A stretch of 64,000 nt of DNA, taken from contig JADJOC010000009.1 of the NCBI GenBank assembly GCA_016713965.1, forward strand, positions 248,001 to 312,000. The letters are read 5' to 3'. Below, one piece after another: positions 30,764 to 40,365 of the stretch (position 1 is its first letter; each line of letters starts with the position of its first letter). The notes under the pieces are model-generated. The model did not search any database. It had not been told where the DNA came from and saw nothing but the letters and a program-made list of their open reading frames with translations. This DNA is from Chitinophagaceae bacterium. GTDB lineage: Bacteria; Bacteroidota; Bacteroidia; Chitinophagales; Chitinophagaceae. The position numbers and the translations under genes are program-made.

Positions 30764-31726
30764 TTATCTTATTCTGTAAGTAGAATCATTTATATGTTCA
30801 ATAGTTATACCGGTTAGTGTACTAATCGTTTCTAAAGCTTTGTCTAATGGCTCACTGCTTAAATCGATAGTGTACGACGCTTTATTTTGTGCAGGCAGTT
30901 CATTTACAAACTTTATCCGATATACTTTTTCTATTGTATTTAAAATATCGCTAAAACCTGTATTCGCAAATTTTAATTTTTCAAAGGCCGAAAACACCTC
31001 TATTTTTTTATCAGTACCACTAAGTGAAAGCTCCTGCCCCGCAATTAATTTATACACCTTATTATTTAAAGAGTCGTCAATTTTGACCACACCTTCTGTT
31101 ACTTTTACATTAAAATAATTATTTGATGGCTCCTGGATGATACTAAATGCGGTGCCTAAAACTGTTAATTTTCTATCATTCATATTTATAATAAAAGGTT
31201 TAGCACTATCCTTTGCTATTTCAAAAAAACCATTTCCCCTAAGCTGAACTATCCTGCTTTCATCATTATAATTATTGGCAACTAAAAGTTCCGCATCTTT
31301 TTGCAGTTTAACTTTAGTGCCATCCTTCAATTGAAAAGCAGCCAGCCCTTTATAATTTTTAATATCATTATCCGAATAAATAAATTTATATAAGATCGCG
31401 GCAGCCAAGATAATAATTGCACATGCTGCAGCCCACCAGATTTTTTGTTTACCGGAATAGTTCAATCTAACTACTTTGCTTTCTGCTTTTATATTTATGC
31501 GTTGCTCAAATTTTTTCCAGGCATCATTTGTATTAAATTCTAATTCTTTTTTACCTGAACCTGAAATTATTCTACTAATATTAAATAAAACCGATGCATT
31601 TCCAGGCTTTTGCTTTAACCATTCTTCTACTTCCTGGTTTTCATCTGCTGATGTTTCCATTGCAAGGTATTTAGCCAATAACGCTAAAAGGTCTTCAGAT
31701 AAATATATACTTTCTATATGTTGCAT
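30764..31726 (-). CDS. FecR-family anti-sigma factor
   Basis: Inner-membrane regulator that holds the ECF sigma factor and receives the signal from the TonB transducer. Cytoplasmic N-terminal part (residues 1-90), one transmembrane helix (IWWAAACAIIILAAAILYKF, about 95-114), a FecR domain (FQLKDGTKVKLQKDAELLV ... TVLGTAFSI ... GVVKI) and the C-terminal DUF4974 secretin-like domain (FANTGFSDILNTIEKVYRIK). Start taken at ATG 31726; a TTG two codons upstream is less likely. Seven bases separate it from the TonB gene, 15 from the sigma gene. Confidence 0.9.
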   Translation of the reverse strand: MQHIESIYLSEDLLALLAKYLAMETSADENQEVEEWLKQKPGNASVLFNISRIISGSGKKELEFNTNDAWKKFEQRINIKAESKVVRLNYSGKQKIWWAAACAIIILAAAILYKFIYSDNDIKNYKGLAAFQLKDGTKVKLQKDAELLVANNYNDESRIVQLRGNGFFEIAKDSAKPFIINMNDRKLTVLGTAFSIIQEPSNNYFNVKVTEGVVKIDDSLNNKVYKLIAGQELSLSGTDKKIEVFSAFEKLKFANTGFSDILNTIEKVYRIKFVNELPAQNKASYTIDLSSEPLDKALETISTLTGITIEHINDSTYRIR

Positions 31727-31741
31727 AAACAAATCTGTTAA

Positions 31742-32290
31742 TTAGATGAAAAAATGTATTAATACCCCTACGTGAATGAAAGAAATTATTATTAATAATA
31801 AATGTTCGATAGAGGAGTATAAAATTTTTAATGCTTTCCCTATATGATTTTCCACAGTTTTAACGGAAATATTCAATTGTTCGGCAATTTGCCTGTGCTT
31901 AAGTTGTTGATCCCTGCTTAATAAAAATACTTCCCGGCATTTTTCAGGTAAGGTTGTAATGGCTTCCTGTAATGATGTCTCTAATTGCTTATTTTCAATG
32001 TGTGATTCATTTACAGAAAGATTACCGGGCAAATATTCTTCAGGCAGCATACCAGGCGAAGACGTTTTTTTCCTATGGTACTCATATGCTTTATTACGTA
32101 TTGCTGTAAATAAGTAAGCTTTCGGAGAAGTTTGAATATCAATGGTGGCTTTTTTCTCCCATAATTTTAAAAATACATCCTGCACCACTTCTTCGGCGTC
32201 GGCAGTATTTTTCATAAAGCTATATGCAAACCTTACACAATCTGCATAATGTGAACGAAAGAGCTGCTCAAATTCAATTTGGTTTTTCAT
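31742..32290 (-). CDS. ECF-type RNA polymerase sigma factor
   Basis: Sigma-70 family, ECF group of the Bacteroidota FecI type. Region 2 (RSHYADCVRFAYSFMKNTAD ... VVQDVFLKLWEK) and region 4 with helix-turn-helix (LPEKCREVFLLSRDQQLKHR, then QIAEQLNISVKTVENHI) are complete. The C-terminus carries an unusual hydrophobic tail (LLLIIISFIHVGVLIHFFI) that many relatives also have. First gene of a four-gene operon with FecR, TonB transducer and DUF4249; it should direct transcription of that same operon when the ligand binds. Confidence 0.92.
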   Translation of the reverse strand: MKNQIEFEQLFRSHYADCVRFAYSFMKNTADAEEVVQDVFLKLWEKKATIDIQTSPKAYLFTAIRNKAYEYHRKKTSSPGMLPEEYLPGNLSVNESHIENKQLETSLQEAITTLPEKCREVFLLSRDQQLKHRQIAEQLNISVKTVENHIGKALKILYSSIEHLLLIIISFIHVGVLIHFFI

Positions 32291-32386
32291 TAAAAAAATG
32301 GTTAATGATAGGGGGAATATTACTTTTCTGCATCTTATAAAAAGTATACAAACATATAATCATTAAATAACTATTAAAAATTAAAA

Positions 32387-32790
32387 ATTAAAAAGTTTAA
32401 TTTATTTACTATTTGCTTTATTGCTTTAATAGCAATACTATTTTCAGCTTGCACAGATAAGCCAGCGCCAACCCAGGCAAATTTGATAAATGGGAAATGG
32501 GAAGTTGTAAGCATTCAAATTAAGACGGTTACAAATGGTGATATAGAAAACGAAAGCTACATTGGTAAGCCATCAGACTTTGTTAATTTTAAAGATGACA
32601 ATACTGTTCAAAGCTCTGTCGATGAAATAGGTGAAACCGTACTATACAAAATTTTGCCGGATAATAAGGTAAGTATTGACAATGAAATTTTTGATATAAA
32701 AACACTTACAACAAATACATGTATACTATATTCTAAAACGGTTATTGATAATAATAATTCTGAAGAGCAAACAATAAGCTTAAAAAATAA
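32387..32790 (+). CDS. Small lipoprotein, probable frame error at 3' end and non-ATG start
   Basis: A lipoprotein signal (KKFNLFTICFIALIAILFSAC) is in frame upstream of NGKWEVVSIQIKTV, but no ATG is present; ATT at 32387 takes the start position, or an ATG has been misread. The 3' end reads into the terminator hairpin unless the A run 32782-32787 is seven instead of six, which gives SLKK and a stop at 32788-32790, just like the paralogue at 32910-33317 (QVINLKK stop). Corrected length is 134 residues. Lipocalin-like small-lipoprotein pattern (WKV/WEVV...YIGxPxDxxxF) shared by both; function unknown. Confidence 0.6.
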
Positions 32791-32799
32791 TTTGTACTT

Positions 32800-32828
32800 A
32801 CTGCGAAGGCTGCCATCCTTCGCAGTTT
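32800..32828 (+). terminator. Intrinsic terminator
   Basis: ACTGCGAAGG (32800-32809) pairs with CCTTCGCAGT (32817-32826) around a seven-base loop. The same ten-base stem occurs in the terminator at 43752-43782. Its position inside the raw reading frame of the preceding gene supports the frame correction. Confidence 0.7.
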
Positions 32829-32909
32829 ACATATGTTAAATACTTTACTGAAACTATTTAAGTTCTCGTAACAAATATCAATTAGTAAAGCATCAAAGCA
32901 ATTATAATA

Positions 32910-33317
32910 ATGAAAAAATACATAACGATAACAACATGTTTGATTGCATCAGCAATGGGCTTACTTTCTTTACATAAAAAAAACAGAGCGGATATTTCGC
33001 CGGCAGAATTATTGAATGCGAAATGGAAGGTGATAAATATACAATACAAAATAATAGATAATGATGTTAACATATCTGCACACGATTATATAGGTTCTCC
33101 GACAGATTACATGGCCTTCACCAACAATAATAAAATTTACAGGCTTATTCATAGTGTAAAAGATGTTGTTCCCTATATACTAATTTCAGAAAACAAAATT
33201 TTATGTGATGAGGATACCATTATTATTAAAAAACTAACAGATCAGTACTGTACGCTTAATTTAAGAAACGGCTCAAAAAATAATTATACCGAACAGGTAA
33301 TAAATTTAAAAAAATAA
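32910..33317 (+). CDS. Small secreted protein, paralogue of 32387-32790
   Basis: 135 residues with an N-terminal hydrophobic segment (ITITTCLIASAMGLL). Shares with its upstream neighbour the pattern NxKWxVxxIQ ... YIGSPTDYMAF ... NKI ... QVINLKK. Probably periplasmic or membrane-anchored, lipocalin-like in outline. A tandem duplicate pair on the plus strand behind the ECF sigma gene; no functional hint from the sequence. Confidence 0.6.
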   Translation: MKKYITITTCLIASAMGLLSLHKKNRADISPAELLNAKWKVINIQYKIIDNDVNISAHDYIGSPTDYMAFTNNNKIYRLIHSVKDVVPYILISENKILCDEDTIIIKKLTDQYCTLNLRNGSKNNYTEQVINLKK

Positions 33318-33441
33318 TTTACCGGTAAATTTATTCTCGTTGAATCTAAAAATTCCAATACACATCTCCAAAATGGATGCAATCTTTTTAGCAGGAAATC
33401 AAGATAAATATATAGCCGGAGTTGACAGCCGCAATTAATGA

Positions 33442-33966
33442 TTACCAGTCTTTTTTTAATACTTTTATAAATTCCGGAAAAGTTTGTGTTTTGTAAGCAC
33501 CGTTACCAAAAAACTTTAAAGGCGCTTCAATTTCTGCTGGCTTTAAAAAACCTGATAAAGGTGCAGGTTGGGCACCAGGTGCTGATAAAAAAACAGTGCT
33601 GGGAAACTCTAACCGCCCATATAGTAAGTATATGGCCAGTTGATTTGCCCTGTTTGCTACATCATAGCCATAAGTTTTTCCTGCAAAAGAAATAGAATCT
33701 GTTGATTCTGCATTGAACTTAACAGCATAATAATTTTCATTGATATACTTTGCCACTTTTTCATTGGCATACGTTTGCTTATCCATTACTTTGCACCAGC
33801 CACACCAGTTGGTATATACATCTATTAAAACAGGCTTGGGGTTACCGGCATATGCTTTTTCTAATTCTGCAAAAGTGATCCAATTTATTTTTTCTTTAAT
33901 GGCATAATGTGCTGTACTTAATATAAAAATGCTTATTAGAATAAAAAAATACTTAACTTTTTGCAT
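33442..33966 (-). CDS. Thioredoxin-fold periplasmic protein
   Basis: 174 residues with a signal-anchor segment (YFFILISIFILSTAHYA). Thioredoxin-like fold (DUF255-type): ITFAELEKAYAGNPKPVLID, then the redox motif WCGWCKVMD in VYTNWCGWCKVMDKQTYAN, later the cis-Pro region LEFPSTVFL. Likely a periplasmic disulphide oxidoreductase or reductase; the partner is unknown. Divergent from ubiX, with its start overlapping the longest possible ubiX frame. Confidence 0.8.
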   Translation of the reverse strand: MQKVKYFFILISIFILSTAHYAIKEKINWITFAELEKAYAGNPKPVLIDVYTNWCGWCKVMDKQTYANEKVAKYINENYYAVKFNAESTDSISFAGKTYGYDVANRANQLAIYLLYGRLEFPSTVFLSAPGAQPAPLSGFLKPAEIEAPLKFFGNGAYKTQTFPEFIKVLKKDW

Positions 33967-34008
33967 AAAAAATTGTTTAGTAGCTTTAAATTAATTAACG
34001 ACATACCA

Positions 34009-34569
34009 ATGAATAAAATTGTTGTAGCTATTACCGGGGCCAGTGGCTCTGTATATGCAAAATTATTATTAAAAAAGTTAATGCTATCCAAAGATCAATG
34101 GGATGAACTTTCTGTAGTAATGACAGATAATGCTAAAAAAGTATGGAAAACTGAATTGGGAGATGATAGTTATGAAAAGCTACAGGTAAAATTTTATGCT
34201 GCGCAAGATTTTAATGCCCCTTTTGCATCCGGGTCAGCACAATATAATATTATGATAATAATACCTTGTAGCATGGGTACTTTAGGCAGGATAGCTTCGG
34301 GAATTTCTAATGACCTGATCACACGTGCAGCAGATGTAATGTTAAAAGAAAGAAAAAAACTGATATGTGTGGCACGGGAAACACCTTACAGTTTAATTCA
34401 TATAAAAAATATGGAGGCTATTACTTTAGCCGGAGGAATTATTTGTCCTGCCACTCCGTCTTTTTATAATAAACCGGTAACCATTGAAGATGCTGCAGCC
34501 ACTGTAGTAGACAGGGTGCTTGCTCTTGCCGGAATTATTATTGATAGCTACAGATGGGGCAGTGAATAA
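34009..34569 (+). CDS. ubiX: Flavin prenyltransferase UbiX
   Basis: Makes the prenylated FMN cofactor for UbiD-type decarboxylases. N-terminal nucleotide-binding motif VAITGASGSVYAKLLLKKL, the conserved IIIPCSMGTLGRIASGISNDL and LITRAADVMLKERKKLICV, and the ARETPYSLIHIKNM segment are all typical. 186 residues. The ATG at 34009 is used; the reading frame extends further upstream, but that part lacks family similarity. No ubiD is visible in this window. Confidence 0.93.
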   Translation: MNKIVVAITGASGSVYAKLLLKKLMLSKDQWDELSVVMTDNAKKVWKTELGDDSYEKLQVKFYAAQDFNAPFASGSAQYNIMIIIPCSMGTLGRIASGISNDLITRAADVMLKERKKLICVARETPYSLIHIKNMEAITLAGGIICPATPSFYNKPVTIEDAAATVVDRVLALAGIIIDSYRWGSE

Positions 34570-34645
34570 TTAAAAAATAAGAATGAAAAATGAAATGAAG
34601 AATCAAAAGTTGATTATCCTATACAGTTTTAATTCTTATTTTTTA
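34569..34645. terminator. Candidate convergent terminator hairpin
   Basis: TTAAAAAATAAGAAT at about 34569-34583 and ATTCTTATTTTTTAA at about 34631-34645 are exact complements lying between the convergent ends of ubiX and the LolA-like gene. The arm is A/T only and the loop is long (about 47 bases), so support is modest. Confidence 0.4.
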
Positions 34646-34653
34646 ATTCTTAA

Positions 34654-35311
34654 TTATCTCAAATCTTCCACATGCACTCCCGGATATTTCTTTTCATCAA
34701 ATTGAAAAGTACCATCTGCCACTGCAGCTTTTGTATTCATTCCATTTACAGAATAAGTATATTTATTTCTTGTATTTTCAAATACCGTGGTAGAGCTAAT
34801 GGTTTTAGTAGCTTTATTTACATTTACCAGTACTTTAAAAAAAAGGCTTGCTTTTATCAATAGGTGTTAACTCAATTTCCTGTATGCCCTTTTTTTTCGC
34901 CATTTAATTTGTACAAAAAATCTTTATCATAAAAATTAGTAAATAGTTTTTGTGGTGTAATAGTACTATTGTTAGATGGGTCTAACTTAGTGATAGTAAC
35001 TTCGTTGGCGGATTTATCCAAAGTCCACACATTACTGCCATCACAAAATACTTCCTGACCGGGTAAAGATAAACGGTACTTAGTACCCTTCATATAAACA
35101 GTTCCTGTTTTTGAACCTATATTTTTACCGGCTCCATTTTCAATTTTTAAAGAAAATTTAGACTGTACAGAAGTAAAGCTTTTGAACTTAGCGCTTACTG
35201 CATCTAATATTTTTTTTGCTTCCGGATCACTTTTACCCATACCGGCCGGCTGGGCAAATGCTATACCACCTACCATCAAAGTGGCCATAAAGCTTGCGAA
35301 CAATTTTTCAT
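34654..35311 (-). CDS. LolA-like outer-membrane lipoprotein carrier, frame broken three times
   Basis: Periplasmic LolA/LolB-fold protein that may shuttle lipoproteins or lipids. After correcting three homopolymers (T 35304-35308, five for six; T 34890-34897; A 34837-34844) a 218-residue protein starts at ATG 35311 with a signal peptide (KKLFASFMATLMVGGIAFAQ). It continues with AKKILDAVSAKFKSFTSVQS, FSLKIENGAGKNIGSKTGTV, YRLSLPGQEVFCDGSNVW and FYDKDFLYKLNGEKK, a typical LolA sequence, ending KYPGVHVEDLR. Three errors in one gene are more than chance expects, so real decay is possible, but all lie in runs of five or more. Confidence 0.75.
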
Positions 35312-35545
35312 AAAATATTTATTAGTTGATTTAAATCCCGTTTTTAAAGACGGATGCAAAGATATGTGAATAGACTTGCTTCATTGCCTGTAGTTTAATA
35401 CTATTAATTAATAAAATGTTAATGTAAAGCTTAATTAGGAAATACTTTGTGCCATACTATATTTAATTCCAAATTAATAGTATTTTACATCACTTCAACA
35501 CAACTCCCCTATTGATTCTTTTGTACATCATTATTTATATAAAAA

Positions 35546-36766
35546 ATGAAAGAAAAGAATATTGCCCTATTTCAAAGGGATACTTATGTGCCATCTGGAT
35601 TTACTAAATTTTTATGGTGGCTTTCCACTACCGAAAAAGAAATTTTGGCTGATGCTGCCATCGACCGGAACCGGTACAGTATTATCGGGATGACAGTACT
35701 GGCTACATGGACATTTGCCACATTTGCCTGGACTTACTTTTTTTTCACTGTAGTGAATTCTATACTGATAGCTGTACTCCTGGGTATATTTATGGGTGCT
35801 ATAATTTTAACAATTGACAGAGCTTTAATTAAAGGCATTACCAAATACAATAAAAATAAACTGCTACCGCTTTTATTCCGGGGATTATTGGCATTAACAA
35901 TAGGCACTTTTATGGCACAGCCTGCTGTATTATATATGTTTGATAAAGAAATAAAATTGCAGACTTCATTAGACAATGAAAACAAGAAAATGATTAAGCG
36001 CCAGGAGCTGGATTCATTATATAAAAACAGCAAGGAAGAACTTTTACAAAAAAAATCCGTTATTCAAAATGAATTAGCCGGTAAGTACAACGAGGTGATG
36101 AAGGCAAGAGAAAATTTTTTATCGGAAACGGATGGAAGTGGAGGTTCGGGTAAAGTGGGTATTAAAGATATAGCCTTAGCAAAACAAAATGAATATCAAA
36201 AAATAGATGCGGAATACCAAAATAAACTGGTAAAAGATGAATTAGAGTTGCACAATATTGATTCATCACTAAATGTACTGGAAACCACTATAAAAAAAGA
36301 AGAGGAATTATTTACACATTATCTGAATAACGGGTTTCTAACCAGAACCGAAGCATTGAACAATTTATTAAAAAGTAATGCTGCCCTTCAATTTCGCTAC
36401 TACCTTATTATTTTTATTTTAATGCTGATAGAATTAATGCCTGTGATTGCAAAAACTATGCTGCCTTCGGGAACTTATGATGAAAAAGTATTGCTAAGAG
36501 AAAATATGGAAAAAGAAATTGCACATTTTAATATAAAAAAAGAACAACAGTTAAATGAGCTATATAATACTATTGCCTTTGAGAATAATGAAGAAGTAAT
36601 AACCGATTTTTTTTCTGACATCAAAAACCTTCGTAGAGAAAAATCAAAAAGAAATTCCCGAAAATGGGAAGAAGAAGATAATCAAACCTTTGATGCGCTT
36701 TGGGAAAAACTGAAAAAGAAATACTGGCTAAGCAGGAAAACTAGTATTTTTTTTGAAAAATATTGA
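35546..36766 (+). CDS. DUF4407 membrane protein
   Basis: 406 residues. Four transmembrane segments are visible: about 48-68 (IIGMTVLATWTFATFAWTYF), 70-92 (VVNSILIAVLLGIFMGAIIL), 107-127 (LLFRGLLALTIGTFMAQPAV) and 284-304 (YLIIFILMLIELMPVIAKTM). A long Lys/Glu-rich coiled-coil domain lies between the third and fourth. The N-terminal TEKEILADAAIDRNRYSIIG motif identifies DUF4407. Function unknown; the coiled coil presumably faces the periplasm. Confidence 0.85.
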   Translation: MKEKNIALFQRDTYVPSGFTKFLWWLSTTEKEILADAAIDRNRYSIIGMTVLATWTFATFAWTYFFFTVVNSILIAVLLGIFMGAIILTIDRALIKGITKYNKNKLLPLLFRGLLALTIGTFMAQPAVLYMFDKEIKLQTSLDNENKKMIKRQELDSLYKNSKEELLQKKSVIQNELAGKYNEVMKARENFLSETDGSGGSGKVGIKDIALAKQNEYQKIDAEYQNKLVKDELELHNIDSSLNVLETTIKKEEELFTHYLNNGFLTRTEALNNLLKSNAALQFRYYLIIFILMLIELMPVIAKTMLPSGTYDEKVLLRENMEKEIAHFNIKKEQQLNELYNTIAFENNEEVITDFFSDIKNLRREKSKRNSRKWEEEDNQTFDALWEKLKKKYWLSRKTSIFFEKY

Positions 36767-36949
36767 TTTAATAATTTTTACTTCCAGTAAGTGCCGATGT
36801 ATATTACTGCTATACATTAAAAAGAATGCTATCTATAAATAGTTAGGATATTTGTATTTTAAAGCGGGGTATTTTCAATTAAAGAATTATTCCGGCAGCG
36901 GAGTAACATCGTCAGTCTGTAAACCCCGCTGTAAAGAAGCTTTTTGCAT

Positions 36950-37510
36950 TTATGACTTTCTTTTAAGCTTGTCCATACCCTCATTTTTATTGGAGGGTTT
37001 GCCATCTGAGGTTTCTTCCTCCGAAGTGCCGTCAGTGGAAGTTCCCCCAATCATTTCCTGCTTTACAATTTTATAGGTAAATTTTGCACCACCATTCCAT
37101 ACATTGCTTTTTAGCCGTGTTTCAGCGGTCTTTAATGATGACTCTTTGTCTTTACCAAACCCTACTCCATAAACAAATCTTTTACATCCATTTTTATCAC
37201 TAACATTAGTTGACAGAATAGTAAGGAAATTTCCATAAGAATCTGAACTATTACTTACCACATCAATAAATAAATCGGAATTCTTATACTGTTACTGTTC
37301 TCCATATTTTTCCTGTAGTGCTTCTTTTGCTTCACGGCCTAATTTAGTACCAGACGTGGACCCTGATACAATTTTAAACTCAGGTAAACAGGTTGGGGTC
37401 ACACATTTTTTATCCACTCTTATTTTAGCAAATGCAACAAAAATATTAGTTGTCTGTGCAAGGGTCGAAGCAGTAATAAATACTGCTATTGACATAAATA
37501 AAATTTTCAT
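36950..37510 (-). pseudogene. Secreted protein of unknown function with in-frame TAA
   Basis: Signal peptide MKILFMSIAVFITASTLAQ, then FVAFAKIRVDKKCVTPTCL and LGREAKEALQEKYGEQ, followed by TAA at 37292-37294. The same frame continues (QYKNSDLFIDVVSNSSDSYG ... CKRFVYGVGFGKDKESSLKT) to 36950, 186 codons in total. The second half has a Ser/Glu/Asp/Thr-rich tail. No homopolymer lies at the break, so a nonsense change (or read error of one base) is the simplest reading. Not recognised. Confidence 0.55.
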
Positions 37511-37934
37511 TTTATAAAATTTATATTTTTTTTAATAAATGTTTGTAAAAATATCAAGAATAGAATAACAGATGAATAAAACTATTCGATTACATAAGCT
37601 AATAAAAATTATTTTGCTTTTATACAATTTTACAGTTTTTACATCAGCAACATAAATCATATAAATAATAATACTAAAAAAATTATTCCTTTAGCGCAGG
37701 TCTTTATAGAAAGCCGTAGATTAAACCCCACCAAAAACTACCAAACCTCTGACGGGTTTTGGAAAAATAAAAAAAGACATATTAACAAAGAAGGAAACCA
37801 ATAACATATTATTTTGTTTTTTAATATATCATAAAGTGGTAACAACCATTTATTATAATTATAGATTATAGATTATCGATAAAAGCATATTTTCCATATC
37901 TTTATAAGTATAAAAAAAACTTATAAAATCTAAT
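37511..37934. other. 424-bp gap without a recognisable gene
   Basis: A/T-rich stretch upstream of the alpha-amylase. Short direct repeats (ATTATAGATT twice near 37857-37876) and a CCAAAAACTACCAAACC tract are visible. I see no gene, RNA or clear promoter of the TTG/TAnnTTTG type. Confidence 0.5.
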
Positions 37935-40214
37935 ATGAAAAAACTTTATCTTACCCCGGTGCTGCTTATATTATTTACAGCTTCCTACTCACAACAAATT
38001 TTTTATGCAAGGCTGGTATTGGGATTATCCTAAAACAGCCAAAGGTGCCAGTTGGGCAGATACCTTACGCTTAAAAGCAGGGCAATTAAAAACTTCCGGC
38101 TTTACCCATGTATGGTTCCCCCCACATGCTGTAGCCAGCTTTGGCAACAATAGCAATGGCTACGACCCCAAAGACCTTTTTATTGGTAATCAAACTACCG
38201 GCTTAGGAACACGACCAGCTTTAAATAATATGCTAAAAGAATTTACCGCCAAGGGCTTGGCCCCGGTTGGAGATTTGATTTACAATCATCGGGATGGTGG
38301 CGCACCGGAAGTAAATGTTCCGGTTAAAGATTATATCACCACTCATTACAAAGCCAATAAACAACCTTTCCCATCAGACAGGTACAGGTGCATAATCCCT
38401 CTGGGCGGCAATAGTGGTAATGGTGCCGGCGATTACTTTTTTAAAGTAAGTTCTAAAACAGCGGATGCTAAATTTTTCAACTTCGGTTATAAAATATACG
38501 TACAAACCAATAAGGTACAATGGCAAAATTTAGCCGATCAAAATGAAACTGAACCCAATGGCGGCAGCGATTGTGGAGAAAACGGCTTATCTACTACAAT
38601 CCAACTGGGAAGAAATATGAATGCAAAAGTTGATGCACAAGGCTGCCTTACTGATGAATTTAAACTAAGCATAACTGCCAATGATTTTAATGGAGCAGGT
38701 GATACGCTTTTTATTTCCTTAAATAATAGCGGAAGTTATTCAGACCATCGTATTTATGGCGTTTGGAGCTCTGCAAAAAATCAGGATATAATAAGCCAGC
38801 TTAAATACCAGACTTTTACAGACTTTACCAAAATGCCCAGTGGCCGTGGACAGATGAACTTTGAATTTTTTAAGCCACACTCTGCCAATGCTGCTTCCAC
38901 CTTTTTAGATGGCGATTGGGATTCGATGCTTTTCTTTTATGATTACGACCAATCACAAAAACGTACAAAGGACACACTTATCAATTATACAAAATGGAAT
39001 TGGACCGATTTGGGTGTACGGGGCATACGCATGGATGCGGTGAAACATTTCAGCCCTCAGTTTGTAGGCGAAATGCTCAATAGCATGAATGCATCCAACA
39101 TGAACCCCAGCTTGGTGGTAGGTGAATTGTTTAGCACAGATGCCAATGAATTAAAAGGATGGGTAAATAGTGTAAACGCTGCCATGACACCAGCAGCTAA
39201 AGCTGCCATTTCTCCAAAAATATTTGATTTTACCCTTCGGGAAAATTTGCGTAAAGCCTGTGATGATGATGCTTTTGATGTAAGGAATGTTTTCACCGGA
39301 AGTTTACGTGATTTAGGGCTGAGCGGATTTAATGTAGTAACTTTTGCCAATAACCACGATTTCAGGCAAGCCACGGGTTTTGAATCGCTAATAAGAAAGA
39401 ACCCTAACTTGGCGTATGCTTATATTTTAACCAATAACCAGTTAGGCGTACCAACAGTTTTTTATCCTGACTATTATGGATACCCCAAGCCTAAAGATGG
39501 GCTTTATGCTTATCATCCCACCAATTTACCTGCCTTAAAGACAGAAATTGATGCTTTGATAAAAGTTTTAAAAACTAATATTTCAGGTTCACCATCTGTA
39601 GATTATTTAAACAGGTTTAATACGCCTTACAGCAGCAATTTTATTTCAGGATCTTCTAATAAAGCAATGATTTATCAGCTAAAAGGTGCCTTTAAACAAG
39701 GCTATTCCCGTGATATTATTGTAGCAATAAATTTTGGTACTTCTACTTTAAAAGTTGATCACCAGATCAATACCAATAATGGCGCTATTAAGCCCGGCGT
39801 GAAGTTTACCGACATACTAAAGCGTTCTGCTTTTCCTTTTGCTGTGGTTAGTGCCAGCAACCAGATTTATATGGAAGTACCTGCAAAAGTTATTCCGTAT
39901 GGGTTAGGGACATTCCTATTATCTTAAAAGCGGCTACCCTAAAAGCGACAAATGTTGACCCATTTGATGTGCAAATTTTCCCTAACCCTGTTAAAGGAGA
40001 AAATTTAAGTTTGGGGGTTACTAATCCTAAAGCGCAGGCAATGGACGTAAAAATATATGATATTAATGGCCGGCAAGTATTTCAACAAACCATTAACAGT
40101 AATGCTAGCAGAGGAAATTATCAAGTACCTGTTGCAAAACTGGCCGCAGGCAACTATACTGTAGTAATTAATAACGGTGAAGAAGAAATCAGGAAACAAT
40201 TTGTAAAAAATTAG
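37935..40214 (+). CDS. Secreted GH13 alpha-amylase with type A T9SS sorting domain, frame broken twice
   Basis: Endo-acting alpha-1,4-glucanase for starch or glycogen. Signal peptide from ATG 37935 (KKLYLTPVLLILFTASYSQQ), then MQGWYWDYP. GH13 catalytic residues: nucleophile Asp in GVRGIRMDAVKHF, acid/base Glu in VVGELFS, and the transition-state Asp in FANNHDFR. The T run 37999-38004 separates the signal from the catalytic part. CC at 39915-39916 (CCC expected) restores GTFPIILKA, and the frame then runs into a Por secretion tail (VQIFPNPVKGENL ... VKIYDINGRQVF ... AAGNYTVVI). Corrected length is 759 residues. Export by the type IX system is predicted from that tail. Confidence 0.88.
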
Positions 40215-40306
40215 TGGGGACGTGACAGATGAAAAGTAAGAAGGGAATAATATAACTACGATAATTTGTAACTACAACATCTTAACCTATTACCCAACTT
40301 AATACA

Positions 40307-40337
40307 AGAGGCTGCACCAATAAGCAGCCTCTTTTTA
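40307..40337 (+). terminator. Terminator of the amylase gene
   Basis: AGAGGCTGC (40307-40315) pairs with GCAGCCTCT (40324-40332) around an eight-base loop, followed by TTTTT. It lies between the amylase stop and mutS. Confidence 0.9.
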
Positions 40338-40365
40338 TTAACGCAATACCTTATTTTTGCCAGCC

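Noticed and set aside
36852..37076. Plus-strand frame over the end of the 36950-37510 gene
   Set aside because: Antisense to a frame with a clear signal peptide; Ser/Val-rich shadow composition.
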